This document shows positions 7,564 through 15,070 of a stretch of DNA of 25,882 nt, in pieces. Source of the DNA: CAIUPE01 sp046091665. GTDB taxonomy: Bacteria; Pseudomonadota; Alphaproteobacteria; Rhizobiales; Beijerinckiaceae. The notes under the pieces were generated by a model. It did not search any database, was not told where the DNA came from, and saw nothing but the letters and a program-made list of their open reading frames with translations. The translations under genes and the position numbers were made by a program. Location of the stretch: NCBI GenBank assembly GCA_046091665.1, contig JBJTCD010000078.1, positions 1 to 25,882 on the forward strand, in the 5' to 3' direction. Each line of letters starts with the position of its first letter. Positions within the stretch are counted from its first letter, which is position 1.

Positions 7564-8751
7564 ATGAATAAACATGTTCCAGCACCACGGACGCGGTGGT
7601 TTGATGGGAGCTCGATTTCCCTTCAAGATTTTATTGCCGATATCAAGGAAGCGGCGGCGCATCTGAGCTGCCCTTTGGCGGATGATGTTCAAAAGAACGT
7701 GCCGATCTATAATGCGTCTAAAATTCATTCTCTGATCAATGATCAATCCTCGCTTGATCGCTATATGAACGAATGGACCGATGTGTTGTTGGATGGTCCG
7801 GGTATCGTTGTTTTTCGTGGTGCTTTTGCCGACACGAGTGTGGTGGATCGCACGACCGATGTGCTCAATGAATTGATTGCTGAAGAAAAGCGTTTAATGG
7901 GCGAGCGCGGCGATCATTTCGGCAGAGTGGGCCAAAATGCGCGGCTCTGGAACGCGCATGAAAAACTCTGCGTCGCGGATCCGGAGGCTTTCATCCGCTA
8001 TAATGCGATTGATGTTGTTGATCTGATCAGCCGCGCATGGCTTGGTCCGCTTTATCAAATCACGACGCAAGTGAATGTTGTCTATCCCGGTGGAAAGGCG
8101 CAAACGGCGCATCGTGATTATCATATGGGATTTCAAACCGCCGAGCAGCTTTTCCAATATCCTGCCCACGCGCATCGTTTGTCGGCGGAACTGACGCTTC
8201 AGGGGGCGATTGCGCATTGCGATATGCCCATTGAAAGCGGACCGACACAGCTCTTACCTTTCTCGCAACGCTATCTTCCAGGCTATCCTGCGATTTTGCG
8301 GCCTGAATTTCGTGATTACTTCCTTGAACATCACATCCAATTGCCACTGAAAAAGGGCGATGCGTTGTTCTTCAATCCTGCACTCTTTCATGCGGCCGGT
8401 AATAATGTGTCGAAAGACATTGTACGTTTCGCCAATCTCATGCAAATCGGTTCTGGGTATGGTCGATCAATCGAAGTGGTAGACCGTGCGCGGATGAGCG
8501 TGAGTGTTTATCCAACGCTTCAAAAGATGGTCAAAGACGGACAGCTTTCATCGCGGCAAACCGAACTTGTGATTGCGGCTACCGCCGAAGGTTATCCATT
8601 CCCGGCCAATCTTGATATTGACTCACCTTTGTCGGGTATGGCCCCGCCGAGCCAGCAAGATATGTTGAAACGCGCTCTTCAAGAGAACTGGACCAGCGAA
8701 AAAGTTGCCGCTGAGTTTGATGCCTATTTGAAGCGTCGCCTTACGCATTAA
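7564..8751 (+). CDS. Phytanoyl-CoA dioxygenase-family Fe(II)/2-oxoglutarate oxygenase
   Basis: A 395-residue protein with the facial-triad signature of the PhyH branch: His183 and Asp185 in TAHRDYHMGF, and His276 in FFNPALFHAAGNN, followed by Arg288 (DIVRFANL), a candidate 2-oxoglutarate anchor. Such enzymes hydroxylate C-H bonds and can remove N- or O-methyl groups through an unstable hemiacetal. The true substrate is unknown. The start is the ATG at 7564, seven bases after GGGGAGG (7551-7557); an upstream TTG in frame overlaps that site and is not used. As last gene of the iolD operon, 46 bases after iolJ, it is likely to act on an inositol derivative. No role for this family in standard inositol breakdown is known to me. 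Confidence 0.85.
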   Translation: MNKHVPAPRTRWFDGSSISLQDFIADIKEAAAHLSCPLADDVQKNVPIYNASKIHSLINDQSSLDRYMNEWTDVLLDGPGIVVFRGAFADTSVVDRTTDVLNELIAEEKRLMGERGDHFGRVGQNARLWNAHEKLCVADPEAFIRYNAIDVVDLISRAWLGPLYQITTQVNVVYPGGKAQTAHRDYHMGFQTAEQLFQYPAHAHRLSAELTLQGAIAHCDMPIESGPTQLLPFSQRYLPGYPAILRPEFRDYFLEHHIQLPLKKGDALFFNPALFHAAGNNVSKDIVRFANLMQIGSGYGRSIEVVDRARMSVSVYPTLQKMVKDGQLSSRQTELVIAATAEGYPFPANLDIDSPLSGMAPPSQQDMLKRALQENWTSEKVAAEFDAYLKRRLTH

Positions 8752-8791
8752 GCGCCGCGTATAAAAGTAAGGAGTAGAGGAGGGGCGCGCT

Positions 8792-9577
8792 TCAATGCGT
8801 CGCGCGGCCATCCGTTCCCGTCTTCGCACCCGTGATATAGGAGACAACCTCTTCGCCACTGGTTTCGCTTTTCTTGAGATTGGCGACGATGCGTCCACGG
8901 CGGAACACAACGATCCGGTCAGCAAGATCAAAGACCTGACGCATATTATGCGAAATCAAAATCAAAGGTTCGCCATTCGCCTTTAATTGGCGAATGATAT
9001 TTTCAACTTGCAATGTTTCTTGAACGCCAAGCGCGGCCGTTGGTTCATCCATGATGATGAGCTTAGACGCAAATGTCGCTGTGCGGGCAATCGCCACACA
9101 TTGACGCTGACCGCCCGACATATTCCTGATCGTATTGGCGAGATTGGGAATCTTCACGGCTGTGCGCTTCAAAGCGTCTTCGGTTGCCGTGCGCATTCCT
9201 TTGAAATCGAGAATGGAGAAGGGTCCCAATTTCACGAGAAGTTTTTCGCGCCCGAGAAAGAGATTTGAGGGCACATCAAGGTCATCCGCCAGCGCGAGAT
9301 TTTGGAACACGGTTTCAATGCCGGCTTCGCGCGCCTCGAGCGGACCTTTGAAATGAACATCATTGCCATTAAAAAGCACGCGGCCGCGTGTGCGTTGTTC
9401 AACCCCGGTGATCTGTCGCACAAAGGTCGATTTGCCCGCGCCATTGTCACCCATAATCGCAACATGTTCGCCACGCTTTAGTTCGAAATCTGCATCTTCA
9501 AGCGCGTGAAGACCGCCATAATGTTTGGTCAAGCCTTCGGTTTTTAAGATAACGTCGGTTGAATGGTCCGTGCTCAT
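8792..9577 (-). CDS. Sugar/polyol ABC transporter ATP-binding protein (CUT2, single domain)
   Basis: A 261-residue ATPase with Walker A GDNGAGKST (43-51), signature MSGGQRQ (153-159) and Walker B LIIMDEPT (173-180). It is the short, single-nucleotide-domain type seen in FrcA-like importers of alphaproteobacteria, not the double-length RbsA/MglA type; it would dimerise to power uptake. The Walker A has Asp in place of the common Glu (GDNG instead of GENG), which is tolerated. Last gene of the leftward importer operon, it starts 3 bases after the permease stop. It converges on the dioxygenase gene with a 40-base gap lacking a clear terminator. Confidence 0.92.
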   Translation of the reverse strand: MSTDHSTDVILKTEGLTKHYGGLHALEDADFELKRGEHVAIMGDNGAGKSTFVRQITGVEQRTRGRVLFNGNDVHFKGPLEAREAGIETVFQNLALADDLDVPSNLFLGREKLLVKLGPFSILDFKGMRTATEDALKRTAVKIPNLANTIRNMSGGQRQCVAIARTATFASKLIIMDEPTAALGVQETLQVENIIRQLKANGEPLILISHNMRQVFDLADRIVVFRRGRIVANLKKSETSGEEVVSYITGAKTGTDGRATH

Positions 9578-9580
9578 GGA

Positions 9581-10609
9581 TCAAACCTCCCGCGCCTGGC
9601 GTTTTTGTCGCCATTGATCAAGAGCGACCGCGCCCACAATGATCGCGCCTTTCACCATATTTTGATAATAGGCATCGACTGAGAGGAAGATAAATCCGGA
9701 AAAGATCACGCCGAAAATCAACATGCCGAGCGCTGTGCCAAGAATACTGCCGCGTCCCCCTGAGAGGGAAACACCGCCGATAACCGCCATCGCAATCGCA
9801 TCTAATTCATTCATCGTTCCGAAGACGGGTTGTGCAGTTTGAGCGCGCGCGATCAAGACGAGACCGGCAAGACCTGCAAGCAGGGCCGAGATCACATAAA
9901 CAAGAAGAAGATGGCGCTCGACATTGATGCCAGACATGCGCGCTGAGGCTTCATTCGATCCAATCGCATAAGTGTGTCGACCATAGACTGTAAATTTCAG
10001 GATCAGCGAGAAGAGAAGTGCAACGCCAATGAAAATCCATACCGGCATCAAGCCATCGCCAATCGCCATGAAGTTCTCAGTTGGAAAACTTAGAGGCTGC
10101 CCTTTCGTGTACCAAAGCGCGACACCACGCGCTGACACCATCATTCCAAGTGTTGCGATGAAAGAAGGGAGCTTGACATAGGCAATTAGCAAGCCATTGA
10201 TCATGCCGCACAGCAAGGCGACCGTGAGGCCTGCGAGGATTGGTACAATGATTGGAAGATCCACCCAGCCATGGGCGAAATAGACGGCGCGTTGGTTCGT
10301 ACCCACTTGCGCGAAGCTCATCGCGATCATCGCAGTTGCCCCGATGATTGAGCCGCCGGAAAGATCAATGCCGCCTGAAATAATAACTTGAGTGACGCCT
10401 ACGGCGAGAATGCCAACAACCGCTACTTGCGTAATCAGGATCGACAAACGAAGCTTGTTCATCAAAAAGCTTTGATCAACCACGATCCAGCCAATCACTT
10501 CAAACAGGATCATGATGGCCACGAGGCCGATCAGTGCATTGAGTTCAGCGGGCCAAATTTTTCGGGAAGCGCGTGGAGCGGCCTGACCGGCAATCATCGA
10601 ATCTGTCAT
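9581..10609 (-). CDS. Sugar/polyol ABC transporter permease (RbsC-like)
   Basis: A 342-residue inner-membrane protein of the BPD_transp_2 (RbsC/XylH/FrcB) family, with about eight to ten hydrophobic segments between residues 25 and 330. The family-typical segments VTQVIISGGIDLSGGSIIG, LPSFIATLGMM, IGSNEASARMSGINV and AVIGGVSLSGGRGSILGT are all present. It forms the channel as a homodimer with the ATPase at 8792-9577 and receives substrate from the binding protein encoded upstream. The start ATG has GAGAG six bases ahead. A 72-base gap with a perfect hairpin separates it from the binding-protein gene. Confidence 0.93.
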   Translation of the reverse strand: MTDSMIAGQAAPRASRKIWPAELNALIGLVAIMILFEVIGWIVVDQSFLMNKLRLSILITQVAVVGILAVGVTQVIISGGIDLSGGSIIGATAMIAMSFAQVGTNQRAVYFAHGWVDLPIIVPILAGLTVALLCGMINGLLIAYVKLPSFIATLGMMVSARGVALWYTKGQPLSFPTENFMAIGDGLMPVWIFIGVALLFSLILKFTVYGRHTYAIGSNEASARMSGINVERHLLLVYVISALLAGLAGLVLIARAQTAQPVFGTMNELDAIAMAVIGGVSLSGGRGSILGTALGMLIFGVIFSGFIFLSVDAYYQNMVKGAIIVGAVALDQWRQKRQAREV

Positions 10610-10630
10610 GTGATACTCTCAAGAGGCGAA

Positions 10631-10654
10631 GCGCCGGACTCGAAAGTCCGGCGC
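10631..10654 (-). promoter_or_regulatory. Intergenic mRNA hairpin between binding protein and permease genes
   Basis: The arms GCGCCGGACT (10631-10640) and AGTCCGGCGC (10645-10654) are perfectly complementary over 10 bp around a 4-base loop, which reads UUCG in the leftward transcript. No U-run follows, so it is not a normal intrinsic terminator. Stems in this position in binding-protein operons (malE-malF is the classic case) protect the upstream mRNA and raise binding-protein levels over permease; the same role here is inference. Confidence 0.7.
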
Positions 10655-10681
10655 GGTGTCAAAGATCGATTGATCCCGAAC

Positions 10682-11632
10682 TTAGTTCTTCGACAGATAG
10701 TCTTTGATATTCGCAGGTGTGACGAGCTGGAAGGGGATATAAACCTTCTTCTCGACCTTCTCACCGGCTGCGAGTTTCAAAGCCGTATCGATCGAGCCTT
10801 TGCCTTGGCCAGCTGCGTCTTGGAACACAGTCACAGCCAATTCGCCATCTTGCATCGACTTCAAGGCTTCTTGCGTGGCATCAACACCGCCAACAGGAAT
10901 GTCTTTTGGTGAGAGGCCCGCCTTTTTAAGGGCATTGAGTGCACCAAGGGCCATATCGTCATTATTGGCTACGATGGCGTCGAATTTTACGCCCTTCGAA
11001 ATCCAGTTTGTAACGATGTCTTGACCGGCTTCGCGCTTCCAGCCACCGGTTTGCTCTTCAACGATCTTCATGAAATTGCAATCCGGTGTCGCGATCACGT
11101 CGTGCACGTCTTTTGTACGTTGCACAGCGGCTTGGTTCGACAATTCACCAACAAGCACAACAATATTGGCACCTTTGCCTTTGCCCTTTTCTTTTAGGAT
11201 GCGGCAAATTTCTTTGGTTTCCAATGTGCCTGAATCAACTTCGTTCGAAGCAACGAATGCTTGGTTGTCAGGCAGTGTGTCGATATTGATTGGCTGACGA
11301 TTGACATAAACAAGCGGGATTTTCGCTTTTGCAGCAGCATCCGTCATGGCTTGCGTGGCTGACGTATCAACCGCATTCACCACAATCGCATCAACACCGG
11401 CTGCAATGAAGTTTTGGACTTGTGACAACTGTGTCGCGACGTCATTTTTAGCGTCTTCGAGCTGTAATTTTACGCCTGGCAATTTTGCTGCATGGTCCGT
11501 CATCCCTTTAGCCATAACGGCAAGGAATGTGAATTCAAGGCTGGCAATTGACGCGCCGACTTTTTTATCTGCCGCCTGAGCGCCTGATGCGATCATGGCT
11601 GCCGCAAGAGTGCCGATGAGCACTTTTTTCAT
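10682..11632 (-). CDS. Periplasmic sugar/polyol-binding protein of the ABC importer
   Basis: A 317-residue type I periplasmic binding protein (Peripla_BP_4, RbsB/MocB/IbpA class). The N-terminus MKKVLIGTLAAAMIASGAQA is a clean Sec signal peptide with likely cleavage after AQA (residue 20). Family landmarks are NFIAAGVDAIVVNAVDT, IVANNDDMALGALNALKKAG and VGGVDATQEAL. The open frame runs 65 residues further upstream, but the ATG at 11632 has GGAGGG in front and the signal peptide directly behind it. It is the first gene of the importer operon. Its position between iol genes and an IolG-containing operon suggests an inositol-type ligand, possibly methylated (rhizopine MocB is a family member); the ligand cannot be fixed from sequence. 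Confidence 0.93.
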   Translation of the reverse strand: MKKVLIGTLAAAMIASGAQAADKKVGASIASLEFTFLAVMAKGMTDHAAKLPGVKLQLEDAKNDVATQLSQVQNFIAAGVDAIVVNAVDTSATQAMTDAAAKAKIPLVYVNRQPINIDTLPDNQAFVASNEVDSGTLETKEICRILKEKGKGKGANIVVLVGELSNQAAVQRTKDVHDVIATPDCNFMKIVEEQTGGWKREAGQDIVTNWISKGVKFDAIVANNDDMALGALNALKKAGLSPKDIPVGGVDATQEALKSMQDGELAVTVFQDAAGQGKGSIDTALKLAAGEKVEKKVYIPFQLVTPANIKDYLSKN

Positions 11633-11716
11633 TGTTTCCCTCCACATTGTATTGGTGTCCGATCTCACCTGATTTTTATTCGGATCGCTCCGTAGACCGG
11701 AGTTCTTAGCGCTTTG

Positions 11717-11745
11717 ATTGTTGCGCAGTTTTCTCGCAACGTCAA
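11717..11745 (-). promoter_or_regulatory. Candidate sigma70 promoter for the ABC importer operon
   Basis: Reading leftward, a TTGACG -35 (CGTCAA on the plus strand at 11740-11745) is followed after 17 bases by AACAAT (plus strand 11717-11722), four of six matches to a -10. Between them lies an inverted repeat TTGCG/CGCAA (11721-11725, 11735-11739) that could be an operator overlapping the promoter. It would give a leader of roughly 80 bases before the binding-protein ATG. This is an eye match only. Confidence 0.35.
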
Positions 11746-11828
11746 AGCCCCGAACAACGGGCGAGGTCGCCTTATCCGCAAGGACAGCCGCCAACCCGAC
11801 GATCCGAAAATTGCTCGGAGGAGACAAT

Positions 11829-11860
11829 CACTATCTTGATCAAATTTGATCAAGATAGTG
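11829..11860. promoter_or_regulatory. 32-bp perfect palindrome in the divergent control region
   Basis: The left half CACTATCTTGATCAAA (11829-11844) is the exact reverse complement of the right half (11845-11860). Inside it the 8-mer palindrome TTGATCAA occurs twice, at 11836 and 11846, exactly 10 bp (one helical turn) apart. It sits between the leftward importer genes and the rightward SDR/LacI operon, about 200 bp from one start and 230 bp from the other. There is no real U-run on either side, so I favour a protein-binding site over a two-way terminator. The 457-base gap 11633-12089 otherwise holds the candidate promoter and the TGAAAAAT repeats listed separately, and no gene. Confidence 0.6.
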
Positions 11861-11957
11861 GTTTTCAGATAGGCTTACGGACGCATAGGGTCGGAGCGTT
11901 CGACTCTTCGAGTGTGCGAGAGAGGGGCAGTCTCATGCGGGTCATCAGCTCAAAAAA

Positions 11958-11995
11958 TGAAAAATATGTCTATTTTTCAATAATTTATGAAAAAT
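11958..11995. promoter_or_regulatory. Triple TGAAAAAT operator-like repeat upstream of the SDR operon
   Basis: The octamer TGAAAAAT occurs three times in alternating orientation: plus at 11958-11965, inverted (ATTTTTCA) at 11972-11979, and plus at 11988-11995. The outer copies are 30 bp apart, about three helical turns. The stretch is far more AT-rich than its surroundings and lies about 95 bp before the SDR start, so it probably contains the operon promoter and a regulator site. Which protein binds is unknown; the LacI regulator in the same operon is the obvious candidate. Confidence 0.4.
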
Positions 11996-12089
11996 TCTCG
12001 CAAGCGAGATCCTTTGCCTTTTGAAGCCCGATATCAATGCGATCAGAACCACGAAACACGAAAATTTGAAATTCAGGGAGAACGGAACC

Positions 12090-12902
12090 ATGGCGCAGTT
12101 TTCAGGAAAGGTGGCGGTCGTCACCGGATCAACGCAAGGCTTGGGGCTTGCGGTGGCCACTTTGCTTGCCGAGCGCGGCGCGGCCGGTCTTGTTCTTTGC
12201 GGTCGCAATCAAACAAAAGGTGAGGCCAACGCTAAAGATTTGGCCGCGCGTTATTCGACCAAAGTCATCTTTGTCCGCGCCAATTTGGGTGATGTCGCTG
12301 ATTGCCGTCGCGTGATTGCGGAAGCTGATCGCGCCTTTAGTCGTATCGATGTTCTCGTGAACTGCGCAGCCGATACACGACGCGGAACAATCATCAACAC
12401 ATCGCCTGAACTCTTTGACGAGCTTTTCAATGTGAATGTCCGCGGTCCATTCTTTTTGATGCAAGAGGCGATCAAAATCATGCTGCGCGAAAAAATCGAA
12501 GGTTCCATCGTCAATATCGGTTCGATGTCTGCAAAAGCGGGTCAACCCTTCTTGACCGCCTATTCGATGACCAAAGGCGCTTTGCAAACGCTCACTGAAA
12601 ATGTCGCATTTGCAGCGCTTAAAAACCGAATCCGCGTCAATGCGTTGAATATTGGCTGGATGGAGACCGAAGGCGAACATGCGATTCAAAAATCTGATGG
12701 CAATCCGCCGGATTGGCTTCAAAAAGCAGCGCCCAATATGCCCTTCGGACGTTTGGTTGATCCGAAAGAAGTGGCGCGCGCCGTCGCGTTTTTGGCGTCT
12801 GATGAATCAGGTCTCATGACGGGTTCGGTCGTTCAATTCGATCAATCGATCTGGGGCGCTTATGAAGGCGCGCCGTCACCCTCAAAGCTTTTGTCCCTGT
12901 AA
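12090..12902 (+). CDS. Short-chain dehydrogenase/reductase (SDR)
   Basis: A 270-residue classical SDR. The NAD(P)-binding motif TGSTQGLG is at 12-19, NCAAD near 91-95 is the NNAG counterpart, and the catalytic set is Ser145 (NIGSMSA), Tyr158 and Lys162 (YSMTK). It should oxidise or reduce a hydroxyl/keto group of a polyol or its breakdown product. The ATG at 12090 follows AGGGAG (12075-12080); an in-frame upstream ATG at 12021 lies in AT-rich leader sequence and is not preferred. First gene of the operon that also carries the LacI regulator, hydroxylase, Rieske protein, iolG and ferredoxin reductase; a second ring dehydrogenase for an inositol derivative is a reasonable guess, not a proof. 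Confidence 0.88.
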   Translation: MAQFSGKVAVVTGSTQGLGLAVATLLAERGAAGLVLCGRNQTKGEANAKDLAARYSTKVIFVRANLGDVADCRRVIAEADRAFSRIDVLVNCAADTRRGTIINTSPELFDELFNVNVRGPFFLMQEAIKIMLREKIEGSIVNIGSMSAKAGQPFLTAYSMTKGALQTLTENVAFAALKNRIRVNALNIGWMETEGEHAIQKSDGNPPDWLQKAAPNMPFGRLVDPKEVARAVAFLASDESGLMTGSVVQFDQSIWGAYEGAPSPSKLLSL

Positions 12903-12942
12903 GATTGAAAACACCTAAACGAAATAAAGGGGAGTCACGGCC

Positions 12943-13950
12943 ATTCCTAAAACGACAATCAAAAAGATTGCCGAATTGGCTGGCGTTGGCACAGCAACGG
13001 TTGAACGCGTCCTCAATGAAAGAGGGGGCGTTCGACCGGATACGGTTGAAAAAGTCATTCGCGCTTTGCGCGATGTTGATTATCCGCGACGCATTCCCGA
13101 AAAACATCAAGGCCTGATGCGGATTGATGTTATTCTCGTTAATCCGGAATCAACATTTTTTGAAAGATTGGCACGCGCTTTTGCGCGCATTGCAGCAACG
13201 CTTGATCCCGCCATTTCGGTGCATCGCACCTTTATGGATGATACGGATCCCGAAGCGATTGCGAGGAGATTGTCGGATTACTCCGTTCGTCGTTCTGCCA
13301 TCATTATTGCAGCACCCGAACATCCTTCTGTTCGTCGCGCGCTTCTTGCGTTGCGCTCGCGCGGTGTACCTGTCATTCAAATTGTCTCACGGATGAAGGG
13401 GCTTGATGCCGATTATATTGGTATTGAAAACGCTGCAGCCGGGCGTATGGCAGGGCTTTTGATGTGTGGTCTTCAAAAGCGGGGTGGCCGAATTCTCGCG
13501 ATGTGTCACTCCGGCATTTATGACGCGCATCGGCAACGGGTTTCTGGCTTTTCTGACTATATTCAACGGCAGGTCGATAGCGGTTTTCATTTTGACTCGG
13601 TGAGCTTTCATTATGATGAAGCCGAACGCGCGCGAGAGACACTGATGGATGCCCTCGACCGGCATAAGGATTTCGTCGGCCTCTATAATGCGGGCGGTGC
13701 GAATTCGACTTTGTCAGATGTGTTGCGTCGTCATCCACGCGGAAAAAATATTTGTTTTATTGGGCATGAACTCACAGAGCGCTCAAGTGCCTCGCTTCGC
13801 GATGGCACAATGGCCGCCATTATCGATCAAGTGCCGGAGGCACAAGCACGTCGCGCGCTTGATCTGGCGCTTTATCGCTTAGGCTTGCTCGAACATGCTG
13901 TCGATCTTCGGCCCATTCCCTTTGTCACGGTCACAAAGGAAAATGTGTGA
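12943..13950 (+). CDS. LacI-family transcriptional regulator (apparent AUU start)
   Basis: The N-terminal helix-turn-helix reads TIKKIAELAGVGTATVERVLN, a rhizobial-style variant of the LacI DNA-binding helices with Glu in place of the usual Ser. A periplasmic-binding-protein-like effector domain follows (about residues 60-325), so the ligand should be a sugar or polyol. No ATG, GTG or TTG precedes the helix-turn-helix in frame; the first common start, TTG at 12976, would delete the first helix. An ATT at 12943 lies eight bases after GGGGAG (12929-12934) and gives 335 residues starting at the expected place. It is 40 bases after the SDR gene and is likely to control this operon, the divergent importer, and perhaps the iol promoter. 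Its AGVG start helix and operon position are clear; the start codon is the uncertain point. Confidence 0.88.
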   Translation: MPKTTIKKIAELAGVGTATVERVLNERGGVRPDTVEKVIRALRDVDYPRRIPEKHQGLMRIDVILVNPESTFFERLARAFARIAATLDPAISVHRTFMDDTDPEAIARRLSDYSVRRSAIIIAAPEHPSVRRALLALRSRGVPVIQIVSRMKGLDADYIGIENAAAGRMAGLLMCGLQKRGGRILAMCHSGIYDAHRQRVSGFSDYIQRQVDSGFHFDSVSFHYDEAERARETLMDALDRHKDFVGLYNAGGANSTLSDVLRRHPRGKNICFIGHELTERSSASLRDGTMAAIIDQVPEAQARRALDLALYRLGLLEHAVDLRPIPFVTVTKENV

Positions 13951-14006
13951 TGAAATTTCTTGTCTCTTTAATGCGCAGTAAATTTATATCGCGGAGCGCT
14001 TTGTGA
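13950..14006 (+). CDS. Possible 18-codon coupling ORF
   Basis: A tiny frame, MKFLVSLMRSKFISRSAL, exactly fills the space between the regulator and the hydroxylase. Its ATG shares a base with the regulator stop (TGATG at 13948-13952), and its TGA shares a base with the hydroxylase ATG (TGATG at 14004-14008). AAAGGA lies upstream at a workable distance. It may only pass ribosomes from one gene to the next. No similarity to a known peptide is recognised, so this is a weak call. Confidence 0.25.
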   Translation: MKFLVSLMRSKFISRSAL

Positions 14007-15001
14007 TGGATGATTTGGCCTTTGGTTCACGCAACAAAAGAGGAGATTGGACGCCGAAAGAACCGGCATCAACCGCGCCGCTTTTCGTATTTCCGCCTAA
14101 GCCTTTGGCTTTTTTGAAATGGATTCCTTCTTACTTTTTTCCCTTTAATCTTCTTTTTGCAGCATCGGCCTATGTTTGGTGGGTCTATCTTTTACCCGAT
14201 CTTTCTCGATTTCAAAATTTTGATCTCTTCCTTGCGATACAACTTTATTGTTTAAATACATGCGCGTTGATGATCTTTTATAGTCTCTTTGAGATCCGCC
14301 TATATGTGATGCGAGCGCAAGGCCAACGTTTCAAATTCAACGGACGGTGGCCCTCCGACAACAAAAGTGATGTGTTCTGGTTCAAAAGCCAGCTCATTGA
14401 CAATGTGCTCAGAACGCTTCTCATCGCGATGCCGCTCTGGAGCATAGTAGAATATTTGATCTTCGCATTCTACGCTCGTCAATTTCCTTCATTGCCTTCT
14501 TTAGCGGATCACCCGGTTTATTTTGCCGCTTTGGCTTTGATCGTGCCCGTTATCCATGAAACCCATTTTTATCTCATCCATCGTGCGCTTCATTGGAGGC
14601 CGCTTTACCGTCTCTTCCATTCGGTGCACCATAATTCCGTCAACCCGTCGCCATTTTCCTCACTGTCCATGCACCCAGTAGAGGTGTTTCTTTATCTTGG
14701 TGTGGCCTTTTGGCATGTGATCATTCCGTCTCATCCATTGCTTGCGCTTTATCAACTTCATTATGCGGGATTTGGCGCAATACCGGGTCATATCGGATTT
14801 GATAAAATTGAATTGGGTGAGGAGAGAGCGCTCGATACGCATTCTTATATTCATTATCTCCATCATAAATATTTCGAAGTGAATTATGGCGATGGTCTTA
14901 TTCCCTTCGATAAATGGTTTGGTACATGGCATGATGGCACGCAAGAGGCTGATGACCGCATGAATAAACGTATGGCAAAGCGTCGAAACTCTGCCGCGTA
15001 A
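14006..15001 (+). CDS. Membrane di-iron hydroxylase, sterol desaturase / fatty acid hydroxylase family
   Basis: A 331-residue integral membrane protein with hydrophobic segments near residues 40-63, 75-95, 135-156, 170-186 and 226-256. It carries the histidine clusters of the FA_hydroxylase family: HETHFYLIHRALH (184-196), HSVHH (205-209), HP (223-224), H279 and HYLHH (283-287), ending in NYGDGLIPFDKWFGTWHDG. These bind a di-iron centre that hydroxylates C-H bonds using O2 and electrons from a ferredoxin or cytochrome. The same operon encodes a Rieske ferredoxin and a ferredoxin reductase, a ready electron chain. By analogy with rhizopine MocD (an AlkB-like di-iron oxygenase) it may demethylate an O-methyl inositol; a lipid substrate cannot be excluded. 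A GTG three bases earlier is an alternative start. Confidence 0.87.
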   Translation: MDDLAFGSRNKRGDWTPKEPASTAPLFVFPPKPLAFLKWIPSYFFPFNLLFAASAYVWWVYLLPDLSRFQNFDLFLAIQLYCLNTCALMIFYSLFEIRLYVMRAQGQRFKFNGRWPSDNKSDVFWFKSQLIDNVLRTLLIAMPLWSIVEYLIFAFYARQFPSLPSLADHPVYFAALALIVPVIHETHFYLIHRALHWRPLYRLFHSVHHNSVNPSPFSSLSMHPVEVFLYLGVAFWHVIIPSHPLLALYQLHYAGFGAIPGHIGFDKIELGEERALDTHSYIHYLHHKYFEVNYGDGLIPFDKWFGTWHDGTQEADDRMNKRMAKRRNSAA

Positions 15002-15070
15002 CAATCCGATTTTTTTGGGTTTCAGAGTTACTGGTTTTATAAAAAGCAAATTCAAATCGGGGAGGGAATT

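Noticed and set aside
4551..10479. Further TTGATCAA sites at 4552, 9614 and 10472 as operators
   Set aside because: All lie inside coding sequence (iolD and the permease) where Leu-Ile-Lys or Asp-Gln codons produce the word by chance.
11665..12024. Two opposed frames (11665-11853 minus, 11836-12024 plus) that both begin MIKFDQDS
   Set aside because: The shared beginning is simply the two arms of the 32-bp palindrome read on each strand. Neither frame has a ribosome site or a recognisable protein.
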